In this document: one piece after another, positions 42,532 to 53,548 of the stretch
Layout: each line of letters starts with the position of its first letter
Numbering within the stretch: position 1 is the stretch's first letter
Assembly: GCF_001894825.1 (NCBI RefSeq)
Contig: NZ_BCWY01000003.1
Coordinates: forward strand, 208,684-272,683
Source: Rhodococcus jostii NBRC 16295
GTDB taxonomy: Bacteria; Actinomycetota; Actinomycetes; Mycobacteriales; Mycobacteriaceae
DNA: 64,000 nt
Reading direction: 5' to 3'
Notes under the pieces: model-generated
The model's input: the letters and a program-made list of their open reading frames with translations, nothing else
Told to the model about the DNA's origin: nothing
The model's database searches: none
Program-made: the position numbers and the translations under genes

Positions 42532-43698
42532 GTGGACTTTGATCTGACCGAGGATCAGGCGACGATCCGAGATGCGGTGCGCGAGCTCGCAGGTAAGTTC
42601 GACGAGCAGTACTGGGTGGAGAAGGACAGTGAGCACGAGTTCCCCACCGAGTTCTACGACGCGTTCGCCAAGGGCGGCTGGCTCGGCATCACGACGCCCG
42701 AGGCGTACGGCGGGCACGGCATGGGAATCACCGAGGCCTCGATCCTGCTGGAGGAGGTCGCCGCGTCCGGCGCGGGCATGAACGGTGCGAGTTCGATGCA
42801 CCTGTCGATCTTCGGGATGCACCCGGTGATCGTGCACGGATCCGAGGAACTCAAGCAGCGCACCCTTCCGCGGATCGTCGACGGCGACCTGCACGTCTGC
42901 TTCGGAGTCACCGAGCCCGGCGCCGGTTTGGACACCACCAGGATCACCACCTTCGCGCGCCGGGAGGGTGACAAGTACATCGTCAACGGCCGCAAGGTCT
43001 GGATCTCGAAGGCGATGGAGTCGGAGAAGATCCTTCTCCTCACTCGCACAACGAAGTTCGAGGATGCGAAGAAGAAGACGGACGGTCTGACGCTCTTCCT
43101 CACCGACCTCGACCGCTCGAAGGTCGACATCCGCCCGATCAAGAAGATGGGGCGTAACGCGGTCACGTCGAACGAACTGTTCATCGACAACCTCGAGATC
43201 CCCGTCGAGGACCGCGTGGGCGAGGAGGGCAAGGGCTTCAAGTACATCCTCGATGGCCTCAACCCGGAGCGCATGCTCGTGGCGTCCGAGGCTCTCGGTA
43301 TCGGCCGGGCCGCTCTCCGTCGCGGCGTCCAGTACGCCAACGAGCGTGAGGTGTTCGGCCGCCCCATCGGCATGAATCAGGGCCTGCAGTTCCCGCTCGC
43401 CGATTCGCTCGCCCGCCTCGACGCGGCGGAACTCGTCCTGCGCAAGGCGACGTGGCTCTACGACAACGGAAAGCCGTGCGCCCGCGAAGCCAACATGGCC
43501 AAGTACCTCTGCGCCGACGCCGGTTTCCAGGCCGCGGACCGCGCCCTGCAGACCCACGGCGGCATGGGCTATTCGGAGGAGTACCACGTGGCCCGCTACT
43601 TCCGCGAAGCCCGCCTGACCAAGATCGCCCCGCTCAGCCAGGAGATGGTTCTCAACTACCTCGGCGAGCACGTCCTCGGCCTCCCCAGGAGCTACTGA
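42532..43698 (+). CDS. Acyl-CoA dehydrogenase
   Basis: A 388-aa enzyme from GTG 42532 with FGVTEPGAGLDTTRITTFAR, YIVNGRKVWISKAM and HGGMGYSEEYHVARYFREARLTKIAPLSQEM. The EGTxQ catalytic motif is replaced by APLSQEM, so the base must be elsewhere, for example in the GYSEEYH segment. It heads a run of genes (dehydrogenase, SDR, thiolase, CoA-transferase, HMG-CoA lyase) joined by TGATG overlaps or short gaps, which covers most steps of a beta-oxidation turn. Confidence 0.88.
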   Translation: MDFDLTEDQATIRDAVRELAGKFDEQYWVEKDSEHEFPTEFYDAFAKGGWLGITTPEAYGGHGMGITEASILLEEVAASGAGMNGASSMHLSIFGMHPVIVHGSEELKQRTLPRIVDGDLHVCFGVTEPGAGLDTTRITTFARREGDKYIVNGRKVWISKAMESEKILLLTRTTKFEDAKKKTDGLTLFLTDLDRSKVDIRPIKKMGRNAVTSNELFIDNLEIPVEDRVGEEGKGFKYILDGLNPERMLVASEALGIGRAALRRGVQYANEREVFGRPIGMNQGLQFPLADSLARLDAAELVLRKATWLYDNGKPCAREANMAKYLCADAGFQAADRALQTHGGMGYSEEYHVARYFREARLTKIAPLSQEMVLNYLGEHVLGLPRSY

Positions 43699-44446
43699 TG
43701 TTCGAACTCACCGGAAAGTCCGCACTCGTGACCGGTGCCGGCAGCGGAATCGGCGCCTCGGTCGCGCATGCCTACGCACGAGCAGGCGCGGCCGTGCTCG
43801 TCACCGATGTCGACGGCGATGCCGCGGCGGCCGTGGCCGCGGAGATCACCGCGGCCGGCGGTTCGGCGAAGTCCGCGGCCCTCGACGTCCGCAACGGCGA
43901 TCAGGCGGCCGCCGCGGCGGAGCAGGCCGCCGCGTTGAACGACGGCACCCTCAACATCCTGGTCAACAACGCGGGTGCCATCGCACCGGCGATGTTCCCG
44001 AACCTCGAGGAAGAGGACTTCCGCCGCATCGTCGACATTCATCTCGTCGGCAGCTTCGTCTGCAGCAAGGCCGTCCTCCCGTACCTACCTTCCGACGGCA
44101 GCGGCCGCATCATCAACGTGACGTCCGCCGCCGGGCTCCAGGGCACCATCGGGCAGGCAAACTATGGTGCCGCGAAGGCGGGCATCATCGGACTCACGAA
44201 GTCGCTGGCGCGGGAACTCGCCAGGAAGCAGGTGACGGTCAACGCGATCGCGCCGCTCGCCGCCACCAAGATGACGGAGAACATCCGCAGCAACGAGAAG
44301 CTCGCCGCCAAGACGCTCGCGCGGATCCCGTTGGGCCGCTGGGCGGAACCGGACGAGATCTCGTCCAGCTTCGTGTTCTTCGCGTCCGACGGTGCGTCGT
44401 ACATCACGGGCCAGGTTCTGCCCGTCGACGGCGGAACGGTGATCTG

Positions 44447-44447
<1 letters not shown>
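43698..44447 (+). CDS. SDR 3-hydroxyacyl-CoA dehydrogenase (FabG-like)
   Basis: A 249-aa classical SDR overlapping its neighbours by TGATG at both ends. The cofactor motif GAGSGIGASVA, NNAGA and the catalytic YGAAK are intact, unlike the two atypical SDRs of the dehydratase clusters. It probably oxidises a 3-hydroxyacyl-CoA to the 3-oxo product for the thiolase or ring-opening enzyme. Confidence 0.9.
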
Positions 44448-45639
<1,192 letters not shown>

Positions 45640-45640
<1 letters not shown>

Positions 45641-46878
45641 TGATCGACCTGACGCCGCACATCCGGCCCGGTGACGGGATCTGGTGGAGCCAGACCAGCG
45701 CGGAACCCACCCCGCTCGTCCACGCCCTGCTCGATCAGGCGCCGTCGATCGGTCCGGTCCGGGCATTCGTGGGGCTCACCTGGAATCGGCGACTGACGAG
45801 CGAACTGCCCGACGAGGTTTCCGTCGTCTCCTACGGCGGACTCGGCGAACTCCGCCGCCTCGCCCGCCTGGACGTCGTGCCCTGCCATTACGGTGCCCTG
45901 CCGCGGCTGTTCGCCGAACGACGGCTGCCTTGCGACGTCGGCTTCGTGCAGGTGTCGCCGCCGGACTCCGCCGGGAACTGTTCGCTCGGCGTCGGTGTCG
46001 ACTACATCGCGGACGCCCTCGATCACACACCGGTCCTCATCGCCGAGATCAACCGGCGCATGCCCGTCACTCTCGGCGCACCCCGAATTCCGCTGTCGCG
46101 GTTTGCCGCGGTGGTCGAGACCGACCGGCCGCTGCTCGAGGCACCGGACCGCGCGCCCGCGGCGGCGGAACTGGCGATCGCGCGGAACGTCGCCGATCTC
46201 GTGGCAGACGGAGACACGATCCAGATCGGCGTCGGGACTCTGCCGTCCGCCGTCCTCACCGAACTCGAGGGGCACAGGGACCTCGGACTGCATTCCGGCA
46301 TGATCTCCGACGCAGCGCTCCGGCTGATCGACCGAGGCGTACTCACCGGGGCGCGGAAGGAGATCGACCCGGGACTGCACGTGACGGGAGCCGCGCTCGG
46401 AACCGCGGCGCTGTACGACAGGCTGCCGGGCCTCCCGGTGGCGTTCCGCCCGGCGAGCTACACCCATGCGCCGCACGTCCTCTCGCAGCTACGATCGTTC
46501 GTGTCGATCAACTCGGCCATCGAGGTCGACCTGACCGGGCAGGTCGGCGCGGAAATGCGCAACACCACCTACGCAGGCGCAGTCGGGGGCCAGGTCGACT
46601 TCTCGCGGGCCGCGGCGATGACCGGCGGCCGCTCGATCATCGCGATGCGCGCGGATTCCCGCGGCGAGTCGACGATCAAGACGGCCCTGCAGTACGGCGC
46701 GGTCACCACCGCCCGTGCGGACGTCGATTTCGTGGTCACCGAGCACGGTGTCGCGGCCTTGCGCGGATGTTCCCTCGGGGAGCGTGCGCGTCGCATGATC
46801 GCGATCGCGGCGCCCGAGCACCGCGGCACACTGGAATTCGATCTCGAGGAATACGACCTTGCTTCCGCAGCGGAGTGA
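45640..46878 (+). CDS. Acetyl-CoA hydrolase/transferase-type CoA-transferase
   Basis: A 412-aa family I CoA-transferase of the 4-hydroxybutyrate/acetyl-CoA type. The probable thioester-forming Glu is in INSAIEVDLTGQVGAE; GIGTLP-like GVGTLPSAVL and the C-terminal FVVTEHGVAALRG are also typical. It would move CoA from acetyl-CoA to a free acid of the pathway, or clear acetoacetate released by the HMG-CoA lyase encoded next. Confidence 0.87.
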
Positions 46879-46896
46879 GGGAAAGGAGTCGACGCC

Positions 46897-47820
46897 ATGA
46901 CGCGTCCCCAGCAGGTTCACATTCGGGAGGTCGGACCGCGTGACGGTTTCCAGAACGAGCCGGAGCACATCCCTACCGACGACAAGGTGCGGTTGATCAA
47001 TGCACTGGGGCGGGCGGGATTCACCCGGATCGAGGTCGCCAGTTTCGTGCGACCCGACGTGATCCCGCAACTCGCGGACGGGGTCGAGGTCCTGTCGCGT
47101 ATCGAGGTGCCGGACGAGACGAGGCTGATGGTCCTCGTTCCCAACAGTAAGGGCCTGGACAACGCGCTGAAGGTGCGCGACAAGTTCCACGAGGTCGCGA
47201 TCTTCGTCAGTGCGTCGGAGACCCACAACAAGAAGAATGTCAACCGCACCGTCGACGAGACCATGGCCGACAACGACGTCATGGCCAAGCGGATCGTCGC
47301 GGAGGGCCTCGACTGCGCCGCCGTGATCGCGACGTCGTTCGGCTGCCCGTTCGAGGGCAAGGTCGACTTGACCCGTGTGCTCGACCTGGCCGAACGATTC
47401 GCCGAGGCCGGTGCCACCGAGATCGGTTTCGGCGACACGACGGGAATGTGCAACCCGGCGTATGCGTCGGAGTTCTTCACCGCCGCGCTCGAACGACTGC
47501 CCGGCGTCGAGGTCACCGCCCACTTCCACAACACTCGCGGACAGGGTCTCGCAAACGCGTACGCCGCGCTCGAGGCCGGATGTGCGAGCTTCGAATCGAG
47601 CTTCGGTGAACTGGGTGGCTGCCCGGTTCCGGTGGGCTCGACCGGGAACATCGCCACCGAGGACCTGGTGAGCATGTTCCACGAGATGGGGGTCGAGACC
47701 GGTCTCGACCTTCCCCGCGTCATCGACGCGGCGCGGGAAGCGCAGACAGTGCTCGGCCGCAAGCTCACCAGTCACTCGATCATTGCGGGCCCGATCGAAT
47801 GGGCCTCGAGCCTGCGCTGA
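46897..47820 (+). CDS. Hydroxymethylglutaryl-CoA lyase
   Basis: A 307-aa TIM-barrel lyase. Metal and catalytic residues are in REVGPRDGFQNE, HFHNTRG and the signature loop ELGGCPVPVGSTGNIATED, whose Cys corresponds to the active-site Cys of HMG-CoA lyases. It cleaves 3-hydroxy-3-methyl(or alkyl)glutaryl-CoA to acetyl-CoA and a 3-oxo acid. Its presence points to leucine- or terpenoid-like branched carbon. Confidence 0.9.
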   Translation: MTRPQQVHIREVGPRDGFQNEPEHIPTDDKVRLINALGRAGFTRIEVASFVRPDVIPQLADGVEVLSRIEVPDETRLMVLVPNSKGLDNALKVRDKFHEVAIFVSASETHNKKNVNRTVDETMADNDVMAKRIVAEGLDCAAVIATSFGCPFEGKVDLTRVLDLAERFAEAGATEIGFGDTTGMCNPAYASEFFTAALERLPGVEVTAHFHNTRGQGLANAYAALEAGCASFESSFGELGGCPVPVGSTGNIATEDLVSMFHEMGVETGLDLPRVIDAAREAQTVLGRKLTSHSIIAGPIEWASSLR

Positions 47821-47867
47821 CAGTTTTCGACATCACTTCACCACGAACACACAAGACGGAGAAGAAC

Positions 47868-48626
47868 ATGAGTAATCGAGTCGCATTCGTGACGGGCGGT
47901 GCACAGGGCATCGGCAAGGGCATTTCCGACGCCCTCGGGGCCGCGGGCTTCCGCGTGGCGGTCGCCGACCTCAACCTGGAGGTCGCCGAGGAGACCGCCG
48001 CCGGTATCCGCGACGCCGGCGGACAGGCGATCGCCGTGCCCGTCGACGTCACCGACACCGCGTCCGTGCAGGCCGCGGTGAAGCAGGTCGCCGAGCAGTT
48101 CGGCCCGGTCGAAATCGTCGTGAACAACGCCGGCTGGGACGACTTCATGCCGTTCCTGAAGACGGACGAGGCGTTCTGGGATCGGATCCTCGACATCAAC
48201 TTCAAGGGCCAGCTACGGGTGATCCAGGCGACGGTCCCGGGCATGGTCGAGCGCGGTTTCGGCCGGGTCATCAACATCGGGTCGGACGCCGGTCGCGTCG
48301 GCTCGTCGCTCGAGGCCGTCTACTCGGGTGCCAAGGGCGGCATCATCGCCTTCACCAAGACCCTCGCCCGGGAGGTCGCGACCAAGGGCGTCACCGCGAA
48401 CACCGTGTGCCCCGGCCCGACCGACACTCCCGCACTGCGCAAGTTCGCGGATACCTCCGGCCAGGACGCCGACAAGGTGATCGGCGGCATGACCCGCGCC
48501 GTGCCGATGAAGCGGCTGGGCCAGGCGGAGGACATCGGTGCCGCGGTGGCGTACTTCGCCTCCGACGCCGCAGAATTCGTGACCGGCCAGACCCTGTCCG
48601 TCAGCGGTGGCCTGACGATGTCCTGA
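47868..48626 (+). CDS. SDR-family 2- or 3-hydroxyacyl-CoA dehydrogenase
   Basis: A 252-aa classical SDR with [22 protein letters not shown] and the catalytic segment YSGAKGG. NNAGWD is reminiscent of BadH, the 2-hydroxycyclohexanecarboxyl-CoA dehydrogenase that works just before the ring-cleaving BadI; a MenB/BadI-like gene follows immediately. That makes a 2-ketocyclohexanecarboxyl-CoA-type product plausible, but it is inference. Confidence 0.88.
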   Translation: MSNRVAFVTGGAQGIGKGISDALGAAGFRVAVADLNLEVAEETAAGIRDAGGQAIAVPVDVTDTASVQAAVKQVAEQFGPVEIVVNNAGWDDFMPFLKTDEAFWDRILDINFKGQLRVIQATVPGMVERGFGRVINIGSDAGRVGSSLEAVYSGAKGGIIAFTKTLAREVATKGVTANTVCPGPTDTPALRKFADTSGQDADKVIGGMTRAVPMKRLGQAEDIGAAVAYFASDAAEFVTGQTLSVSGGLTMS

Positions 48627-48649
48627 CGGATACTCGGATACACGGATAC

Positions 48650-48682
48650 GAAGGTGCGGCTCGGTTTCCGGGCCGCACCTTC
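48650..48682 (+). terminator. Terminator hairpin after SDR gene
   Basis: GAAGGTGCGGC (48650-48660) pairs with GCCGCACCTTC (48672-48682) around an 11-base loop, 24 bp after the SDR stop, separating that operon from the MenB/BadI-like gene. Confidence 0.75.
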
Positions 48683-48740
48683 GGCATTCGCGGAGTCCGG
48701 ACGGTAACGATCGTTTGCGTGTGTGCCTATGATCGCTTCA

Positions 48741-49597
48741 TGACGAACAACGGTGATTCAACGGAATTCGTGTCCTGGACAGCGGTCGGTGAGTTCGAGG
48801 ACATCCGGTACGAGCACAGCGGCGACGGGATCGCGAAGGTCACGATCTGCCGGCCGGAGGTGCGCAACGCGTTCCGTCCGCAGACGCTGATGGAGATCTC
48901 CGAGGCGCTGGTCGATGCCCGCGAGGACTCGTCGATCGGTGTCATCGTGCTGACGGGTGAGGGGCCGGACGCGTTCTGCTCGGGCGGCGACCAGCGGGTG
49001 CGCGGCGACACCGGTTATCTCACCGAGCCGGGCAAGGCGGGCGGTGTCGGCCGTTTCCACGTCACCGATCTGCAAATTCAGATCCGGCGCCTTCCGAAGC
49101 CGTTGGTGGCCATGGTCGCCGGCTACGCGATCGGCGGCGGTCACATCCTGCACCTGGTCTGCGACCTCTCCATCGCAGCGGACAACGCCCGGTTCGGTCA
49201 GGTCGGCCCCAAGGTCGGTTCGTTCGACGGTGGCTACGGCGCGGGGTTGCTCGCCGAGCTCGTCGGGGTGAAGAAGGCCAAGGAGATCTGGTTCCTGTGC
49301 CGTCAGTACGACGCCGAGCAGGCCCGCGAGATGGGATTGGTCAACACCGTTGTCCCCCTTGCCGACCTGGAGCGGGAAACCGTGCAGTGGTGCCGCGAGA
49401 TGCTCCAGCTCTCACCGTTCGCGCTGCGGTTGATGAAGGCGAGCTTCAATGCCGCGGAGGATGGCATGGCCGGCATTCAGCAGCTCGCTCACGATGCGAA
49501 TCTGCTTTTCTACTCGACGGACGAGGCGAAGGAAGGCCGGGAGGCGTACAAGGCCAAGCGGCGACCGGAGTTCGAGAAGTTCCCGCGTCGGCCCTGA
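48741..49597 (+). CDS. MenB/BadI-like crotonase-family enzyme (ring-forming or ring-opening type)
   Basis: A 285-aa crotonase-fold protein. Hallmarks shared with 1,4-dihydroxynaphthoyl-CoA synthase (MenB) and with the ring-cleaving BadI are [41 protein letters not shown] and the C-terminal [25 protein letters not shown]. The RGD.GY loop looks more MenB-like. No other menaquinone gene is nearby, whereas acyl-CoA catabolism surrounds it, so a Dieckmann-reverse ring opening of a 2-ketocyclohexanecarboxyl-CoA type compound is an attractive alternative. Confidence 0.82.
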
Positions 49598-49607
49598 TCT
49601 TCCATTT

Positions 49608-49618
49608 CGGTCCGACAA
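49608..49618. promoter_or_regulatory. CGGTCCGACAA operator-like site
   Basis: CGGT-CCG-ACAA, two mismatches from TGGT-nnn-ACCA, followed by an ATTAGTATGGTTGGGT box; in the gap before the enoyl-CoA hydratase at 49714. Confidence 0.42.
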
Positions 49619-49713
49619 TTAGTATGGTTGGGTCAATACCTCACGTGAGTGGCGCGGTGTGCCGGCGCACGCTTTGCCGCTCACGTAAGCCAGGACCGAG
49701 AAGGATGGTGTGC

Positions 49714-50499
49714 ATGTCGGAAACCACAACGCCCGCAGTCACGTGGAGCGACGTCGAAGCTGGGGTCATGACGATCACGCTGCAACGCCGCCCCGCGAAC
49801 GCGCTGGGCCTGCCCATCATCGACGGTGTGAACGCCGCACTCGACGCGGCGGACGCCGACGGTTCGGTGAAGGTGCTCGTCGTCCGCTCGGACATTCCCG
49901 GCTTCTTCGCGGCCGGCGCCGACATCAAGCACATGTCGTCCGTGGACGCGGAGTCCTTCACCGCGTACGGCGATCGACTCCGTGGGGCGCTCGACCGGCT
50001 GGCGTCGGCCGACCGCATCACGATCGCCGCCGTGGACGGCCTCGCGCTCGGAGGCGGCCTCGAACTCGCCATGGCCTGCACGCTGCGGGTCGGCGGGGCT
50101 GACGCGAAGTTCGGACTGCCCGAGGTGAAGCTGGGGCTGATTCCCGGAGCCGGTGGTACGCAGCGACTTCCGCGCCTCGTGGGCCGCGGTCGTGCGCTCG
50201 ACATCATGCTGAGCGCCCGTCAGGTCCTCGCCGCCGAGGCGCACGCGATCGGCCTGATCGACCGTCTGGTCGACGCCGGCGCCGCAACGGATGCGGCGCA
50301 GGCTCTCGCGGCCGAGTTGTGCACGATGTCGCTGCCCGCGCAGCGCGCCGTCATCCGCACGGTCGACGCGTCGTTCGACACGCCGATCGAGGAGGGCTTC
50401 CGATTCGAGGTGGCGCAGGAGCAGGACCTGTTCGAGAACGGAGAGGCGAAAGAGGGCATCACCGCCTTCCTGGAGAAGCGCGCTCCGCGCTTCTCCTGA
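49714..50499 (+). CDS. Enoyl-CoA hydratase
   Basis: A 261-aa crotonase-fold enzyme; ATG 49714 with GAAGGA eight bases upstream is preferred to the in-frame ATG 49705. Both catalytic glutamates of true hydratases are present, in GGGLELAMAC and GLPEVKLGLIPGAGGTQRL. It probably hydrates straight or branched 2-enoyl-CoAs in the beta-oxidation steps. Confidence 0.9.
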   Translation: MSETTTPAVTWSDVEAGVMTITLQRRPANALGLPIIDGVNAALDAADADGSVKVLVVRSDIPGFFAAGADIKHMSSVDAESFTAYGDRLRGALDRLASADRITIAAVDGLALGGGLELAMACTLRVGGADAKFGLPEVKLGLIPGAGGTQRLPRLVGRGRALDIMLSARQVLAAEAHAIGLIDRLVDAGAATDAAQALAAELCTMSLPAQRAVIRTVDASFDTPIEEGFRFEVAQEQDLFENGEAKEGITAFLEKRAPRFS

Positions 50500-50543
50500 G
50501 CGTCGTGTCAGGGGATTCCTCCGCGAACCGTTTCAAGGTATTA

Positions 50544-50554
50544 TTATCAGACCA
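50544..50554. promoter_or_regulatory. TTATCAGACCA half-conserved operator
   Basis: The right half CAGACCA matches the recurring motif; the left half is degenerate (TTAT). It overlaps a TATTATTAT box before the racemase gene. Confidence 0.42.
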
Positions 50555-50579
50555 AAGATCGACGGGAGGCGGGTAGATC

Positions 50580-51764
50580 GTGCGTGACACCGCGAAACGC
50601 TCGTTCACCGGGCCGCTGTCGGGGCTGAAGGTGGTCGAGATCGGCTCGATCGGACCGGGCCCCTTCTGCGCCATGCTCCTTGCCGATCTGGGTGCCGACG
50701 TTATTCGCGTGGACCGCGCCACCGGTTCGGGGCTCGTGGGGCCGAACGCCGACTTTCGGACGGAATTGCTGCACCGCGGACGCCGCTCGCTCGCCGTAGA
50801 CCTCAAGCATTCCGACGGTGCCGCGGTGGTGCTGTCGCTCGTGGAGGATGCCGACGTCCTGATCGAGGGTTTCCGCCCCGGGGTTGCCGAGCGACTCGGC
50901 ATCGGACCGGACGACTGCGCGCAGCGCAATTCACGGCTGATCTACGGCCGCATGACCGGTTTCGGGCAGGACGGGCCGCTCGCTCAGCACGTCGGCCACG
51001 ACATCAACTACGTGGCACTGAGCGGAGCCCTGTCGCTGATCGGGCGTCACGGTCAGCCGCCCACCCCGCCGCTCAGTCTGATCGGTGACTTCGGTGGCGG
51101 AGGAATGCTTCTCGCACTGGGCGTGGTGTCCGCTCTGTTCGAAAGACAACACTCGGGCCTCGGGCAGGTGGTCGACGCCGCGATGGTCGAGGGCGCCGCG
51201 CTCCTCGCGACACCCTTCTTCGGGTTCGCGCAGACCGGGGTGTGGGGCGAACGCGGCACGAACATCGTCGACAGCGGTGCGCCCTACTACGACGCCTACG
51301 AGACCGCAGACGGCAAGTGGCTGGCCGTTGGCGCGATGGAACCACACTTCTACGCGGACCTCGTCGCGCTGCTGGAATTGCCCGATGACCTGCCGGACCA
51401 GAACGACCGCTCGCAATGGCCGCAGATGAAGAAGATCTTCGCCGACGCCGTGCGCAGCCGCACGCTCGCGGAATGGCTCGACGCCGCAGAGGGCCTGACG
51501 CCGTGCATCGCGCCCGTCCTCGACGTCGACGAGGCGCCGTCGCACCCCCACCACGTCGCCCGCGGCGCGTTCGTCGAGGTCGACGGACTCGTCCAGCCCG
51601 CGCCGGCGCCGCGGTTCAGCCGCACGGCAGCCACGGTGGATCGCTGTCCGCCGATGCCGGGCGAACACACCACCGAGATCCTCACCCACTGGGGAATCGA
51701 CTCCGACCGCGTCGATGACTGGCTGCGCTCGGGTGCGGTGCGCGAGGCCGCCGCGGCGACCTGA
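50580..51764 (+). CDS. Alpha-methylacyl-CoA racemase (second copy)
   Basis: A 394-aa CaiB/BaiF-superfamily enzyme from GTG 50580 (GGGAGG upstream). GHDINYVALSG (His) and IGDFGGGGM (Asp) are the racemase catalytic motifs. It is a clear paralogue of 23212, sharing the segments RLGIGPD, GFGQDGPLA and YYDAYETADGKW. It links the regulon to 2-methyl-branched acyl-CoAs. Confidence 0.85.
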   Translation: MRDTAKRSFTGPLSGLKVVEIGSIGPGPFCAMLLADLGADVIRVDRATGSGLVGPNADFRTELLHRGRRSLAVDLKHSDGAAVVLSLVEDADVLIEGFRPGVAERLGIGPDDCAQRNSRLIYGRMTGFGQDGPLAQHVGHDINYVALSGALSLIGRHGQPPTPPLSLIGDFGGGGMLLALGVVSALFERQHSGLGQVVDAAMVEGAALLATPFFGFAQTGVWGERGTNIVDSGAPYYDAYETADGKWLAVGAMEPHFYADLVALLELPDDLPDQNDRSQWPQMKKIFADAVRSRTLAEWLDAAEGLTPCIAPVLDVDEAPSHPHHVARGAFVEVDGLVQPAPAPRFSRTAATVDRCPPMPGEHTTEILTHWGIDSDRVDDWLRSGAVREAAAAT

Positions 51765-51845
51765 ACTGCCGGGCGCTCGGCGTCCGGACCACCACGACAC
51801 TTGCGGCGATCACCTGGGATCGTCGAACTGAGAAGGAGTGAACTC

Positions 51846-52655
51846 GTGACCGAGCCCACGACATGGGAAACGTTCACGCTCGAGCGGCCGGAACCCGGCA
51901 TCGCCGTAGTAACGTTGAATCGCCCCGAACGGATGAACTCGATGACGAACACCATGTTCGTCGAACTGGAGAAGGTGGCGCTGCAACTCGATCACGAGCA
52001 CGACCTGCGAGTCGTGATCCTCACCGGCGCCGGTAAGGCATTCTGCGGTGGATTCGACCTCGACGATGCCGACGGGCTGTCGTCGATGACGCCGATGGGC
52101 ATGCTCGACCAGCAGGAACTGGCCGCGCGGGCGCTCTCGGCGATCCGCAGCATCCGGGTCCCGGTCATCGCGGCGGTCAACGGTGCGGCCGCGGGCGGTG
52201 GACTGTCGCTGTCCCTCGCCGCCGACATCCGGATCGGCTCGCCGGCGGCGCGGTTCAACGCGGCGTTCGTGCGGATCGGCCTGTCCGCCGGCGACCTGGG
52301 TGCGTCGTGGCACCTGCCCCGGCTCATCGGTCCGGCGCGGGCAGCGGAATTCGCCTACACGGGCCGCTTCATCGAGGCCGTCGAGGCCGAGTCCCTCGGA
52401 CTGCTGAACGCGGTCGTTCCGGCAGAGTCGCTGCTCGACGAGGCACTCGCGATGGCCCGCCTCATCTGTGCGAATTCGCCTGCCGGAGTGCAGCTGTCGA
52501 AGCGTGCGCTGCACGCGAACATGGAAGTGTCCTCGTACGCCGCCGCGCTCGAACTCGAGAACCGCGGGCAGGCGCTGCTCACCCGCGGCGACGACATGCC
52601 CGAAGCCCTGGCCGCGTTCAAGGAAAAGCGCAGCCCCCAGTTCACGGGACGGTGA
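51846..52655 (+). CDS. Enoyl-CoA hydratase/isomerase, tandem copy 1
   Basis: A 269-aa crotonase-fold enzyme; GTG 51846 has GAAGGAG upstream. NRPERMNSMTNTMFVEL, GKAFCGGFDLDDAD, NGAAAGGGLSLSLAADIRI and AFVRIGLSAGDLGASW are seen. The usual Glu pair is replaced by Ser and an Asp in AGDLG, suggesting isomerase or dehydratase chemistry rather than simple hydration. The adjacent gene is a close paralogue. Confidence 0.87.
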   Translation: MTEPTTWETFTLERPEPGIAVVTLNRPERMNSMTNTMFVELEKVALQLDHEHDLRVVILTGAGKAFCGGFDLDDADGLSSMTPMGMLDQQELAARALSAIRSIRVPVIAAVNGAAAGGGLSLSLAADIRIGSPAARFNAAFVRIGLSAGDLGASWHLPRLIGPARAAEFAYTGRFIEAVEAESLGLLNAVVPAESLLDEALAMARLICANSPAGVQLSKRALHANMEVSSYAAALELENRGQALLTRGDDMPEALAAFKEKRSPQFTGR

Positions 52656-52660
52656 TCCAC

Positions 52661-53512
52661 ATGACTCAGACGGAAACGCGGGAGACTACAGCGGTGCTGA
52701 GCAACTACGCGCCGCCCCAGCTGGAAACCCTCGCCCTCGAGGTGCTCGAGGGCAAGATCGTCGTCCTCACGATCGACCGGCCCGACCGGATGAACTCGAT
52801 GACTGTGAAGATGTTCGAGGAGTTCAACACCGTCGCCTACGCCTTGCGCGACACCGATGCGCGGGCCCTGATCATCCGGGGTGCGGGGGACCGGGTGTTC
52901 TGCGCGGGCTTCGACCTCGACGAGATCAGCGTGATCACCGAAATGGGTGTGCGCGAGTTCCTGAGATTCCAGGAGACCGCGACCGGTGGGCTGGCGGCGC
53001 TGCACCACCTGCCCTTCCCGGTGATCGCGGCGATCCACGGTGCCGCGTCCGGTGGCGGCATGGCGTTGGCGCTCGCCGCCGACATCCGACTCGTCGCTCC
53101 CACTGCGAAGTTCAACGCGGCGTTCGTCAAGGTCGGACTGTCCGTCGGCGAACTCGGCACGTCGTGGCAGCTGACCCGGCTCGTCGGGCCGGGCAGGGCC
53201 GCGGAGATCGCGTACACGGCGCGTTTCGTCGGTGCCGAGGAGGCCGCCCGGATCGGGCTGGCGAACCGGGTGGTGCCGAGCGAAGACCTGTTCGACGAGG
53301 CCGTCGCGGTGGCCGAGGCGATCGCGTCGAACTCCCCGGGCGGCGTCCGGATGTCGAAGCGTGCGCTGCAGCGGAACCAGGAAGTGACCTCGTACGCGGC
53401 CGCGCTGGAGTTGGAGAACCGGGGGCAGGCGCTGCTCACCCGGTGCGCCGACATGCCGGAGGCGCTCGCCGCATTCAAGGAGAAGCGGGCGCCGCGCTTC
53501 ACCGGGCAGTAG
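52661..53512 (+). CDS. Enoyl-CoA hydratase/isomerase, tandem copy 2
   Basis: A 283-aa paralogue of the gene 5 bp upstream, sharing DRPDRMNSMTVKMFEE, FCAGFDLDEIS, GAASGGGMALALAADIRL, AFVKVGLSVGELGTSW and a nearly identical end ALELENRGQALLTR...MPEALAAFKEKR. Here the second motif has Glu (GELG) where the first has Asp. The pair has probably diverged for consecutive or isomeric substrates, and may form a heteromer. Confidence 0.87.
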   Translation: MTQTETRETTAVLSNYAPPQLETLALEVLEGKIVVLTIDRPDRMNSMTVKMFEEFNTVAYALRDTDARALIIRGAGDRVFCAGFDLDEISVITEMGVREFLRFQETATGGLAALHHLPFPVIAAIHGAASGGGMALALAADIRLVAPTAKFNAAFVKVGLSVGELGTSWQLTRLVGPGRAAEIAYTARFVGAEEAARIGLANRVVPSEDLFDEAVAVAEAIASNSPGGVRMSKRALQRNQEVTSYAAALELENRGQALLTRCADMPEALAAFKEKRAPRFTGQ

Positions 53513-53548
53513 GAGTCGACGAATGACGAGATGGATGGAGGCGAGCAC

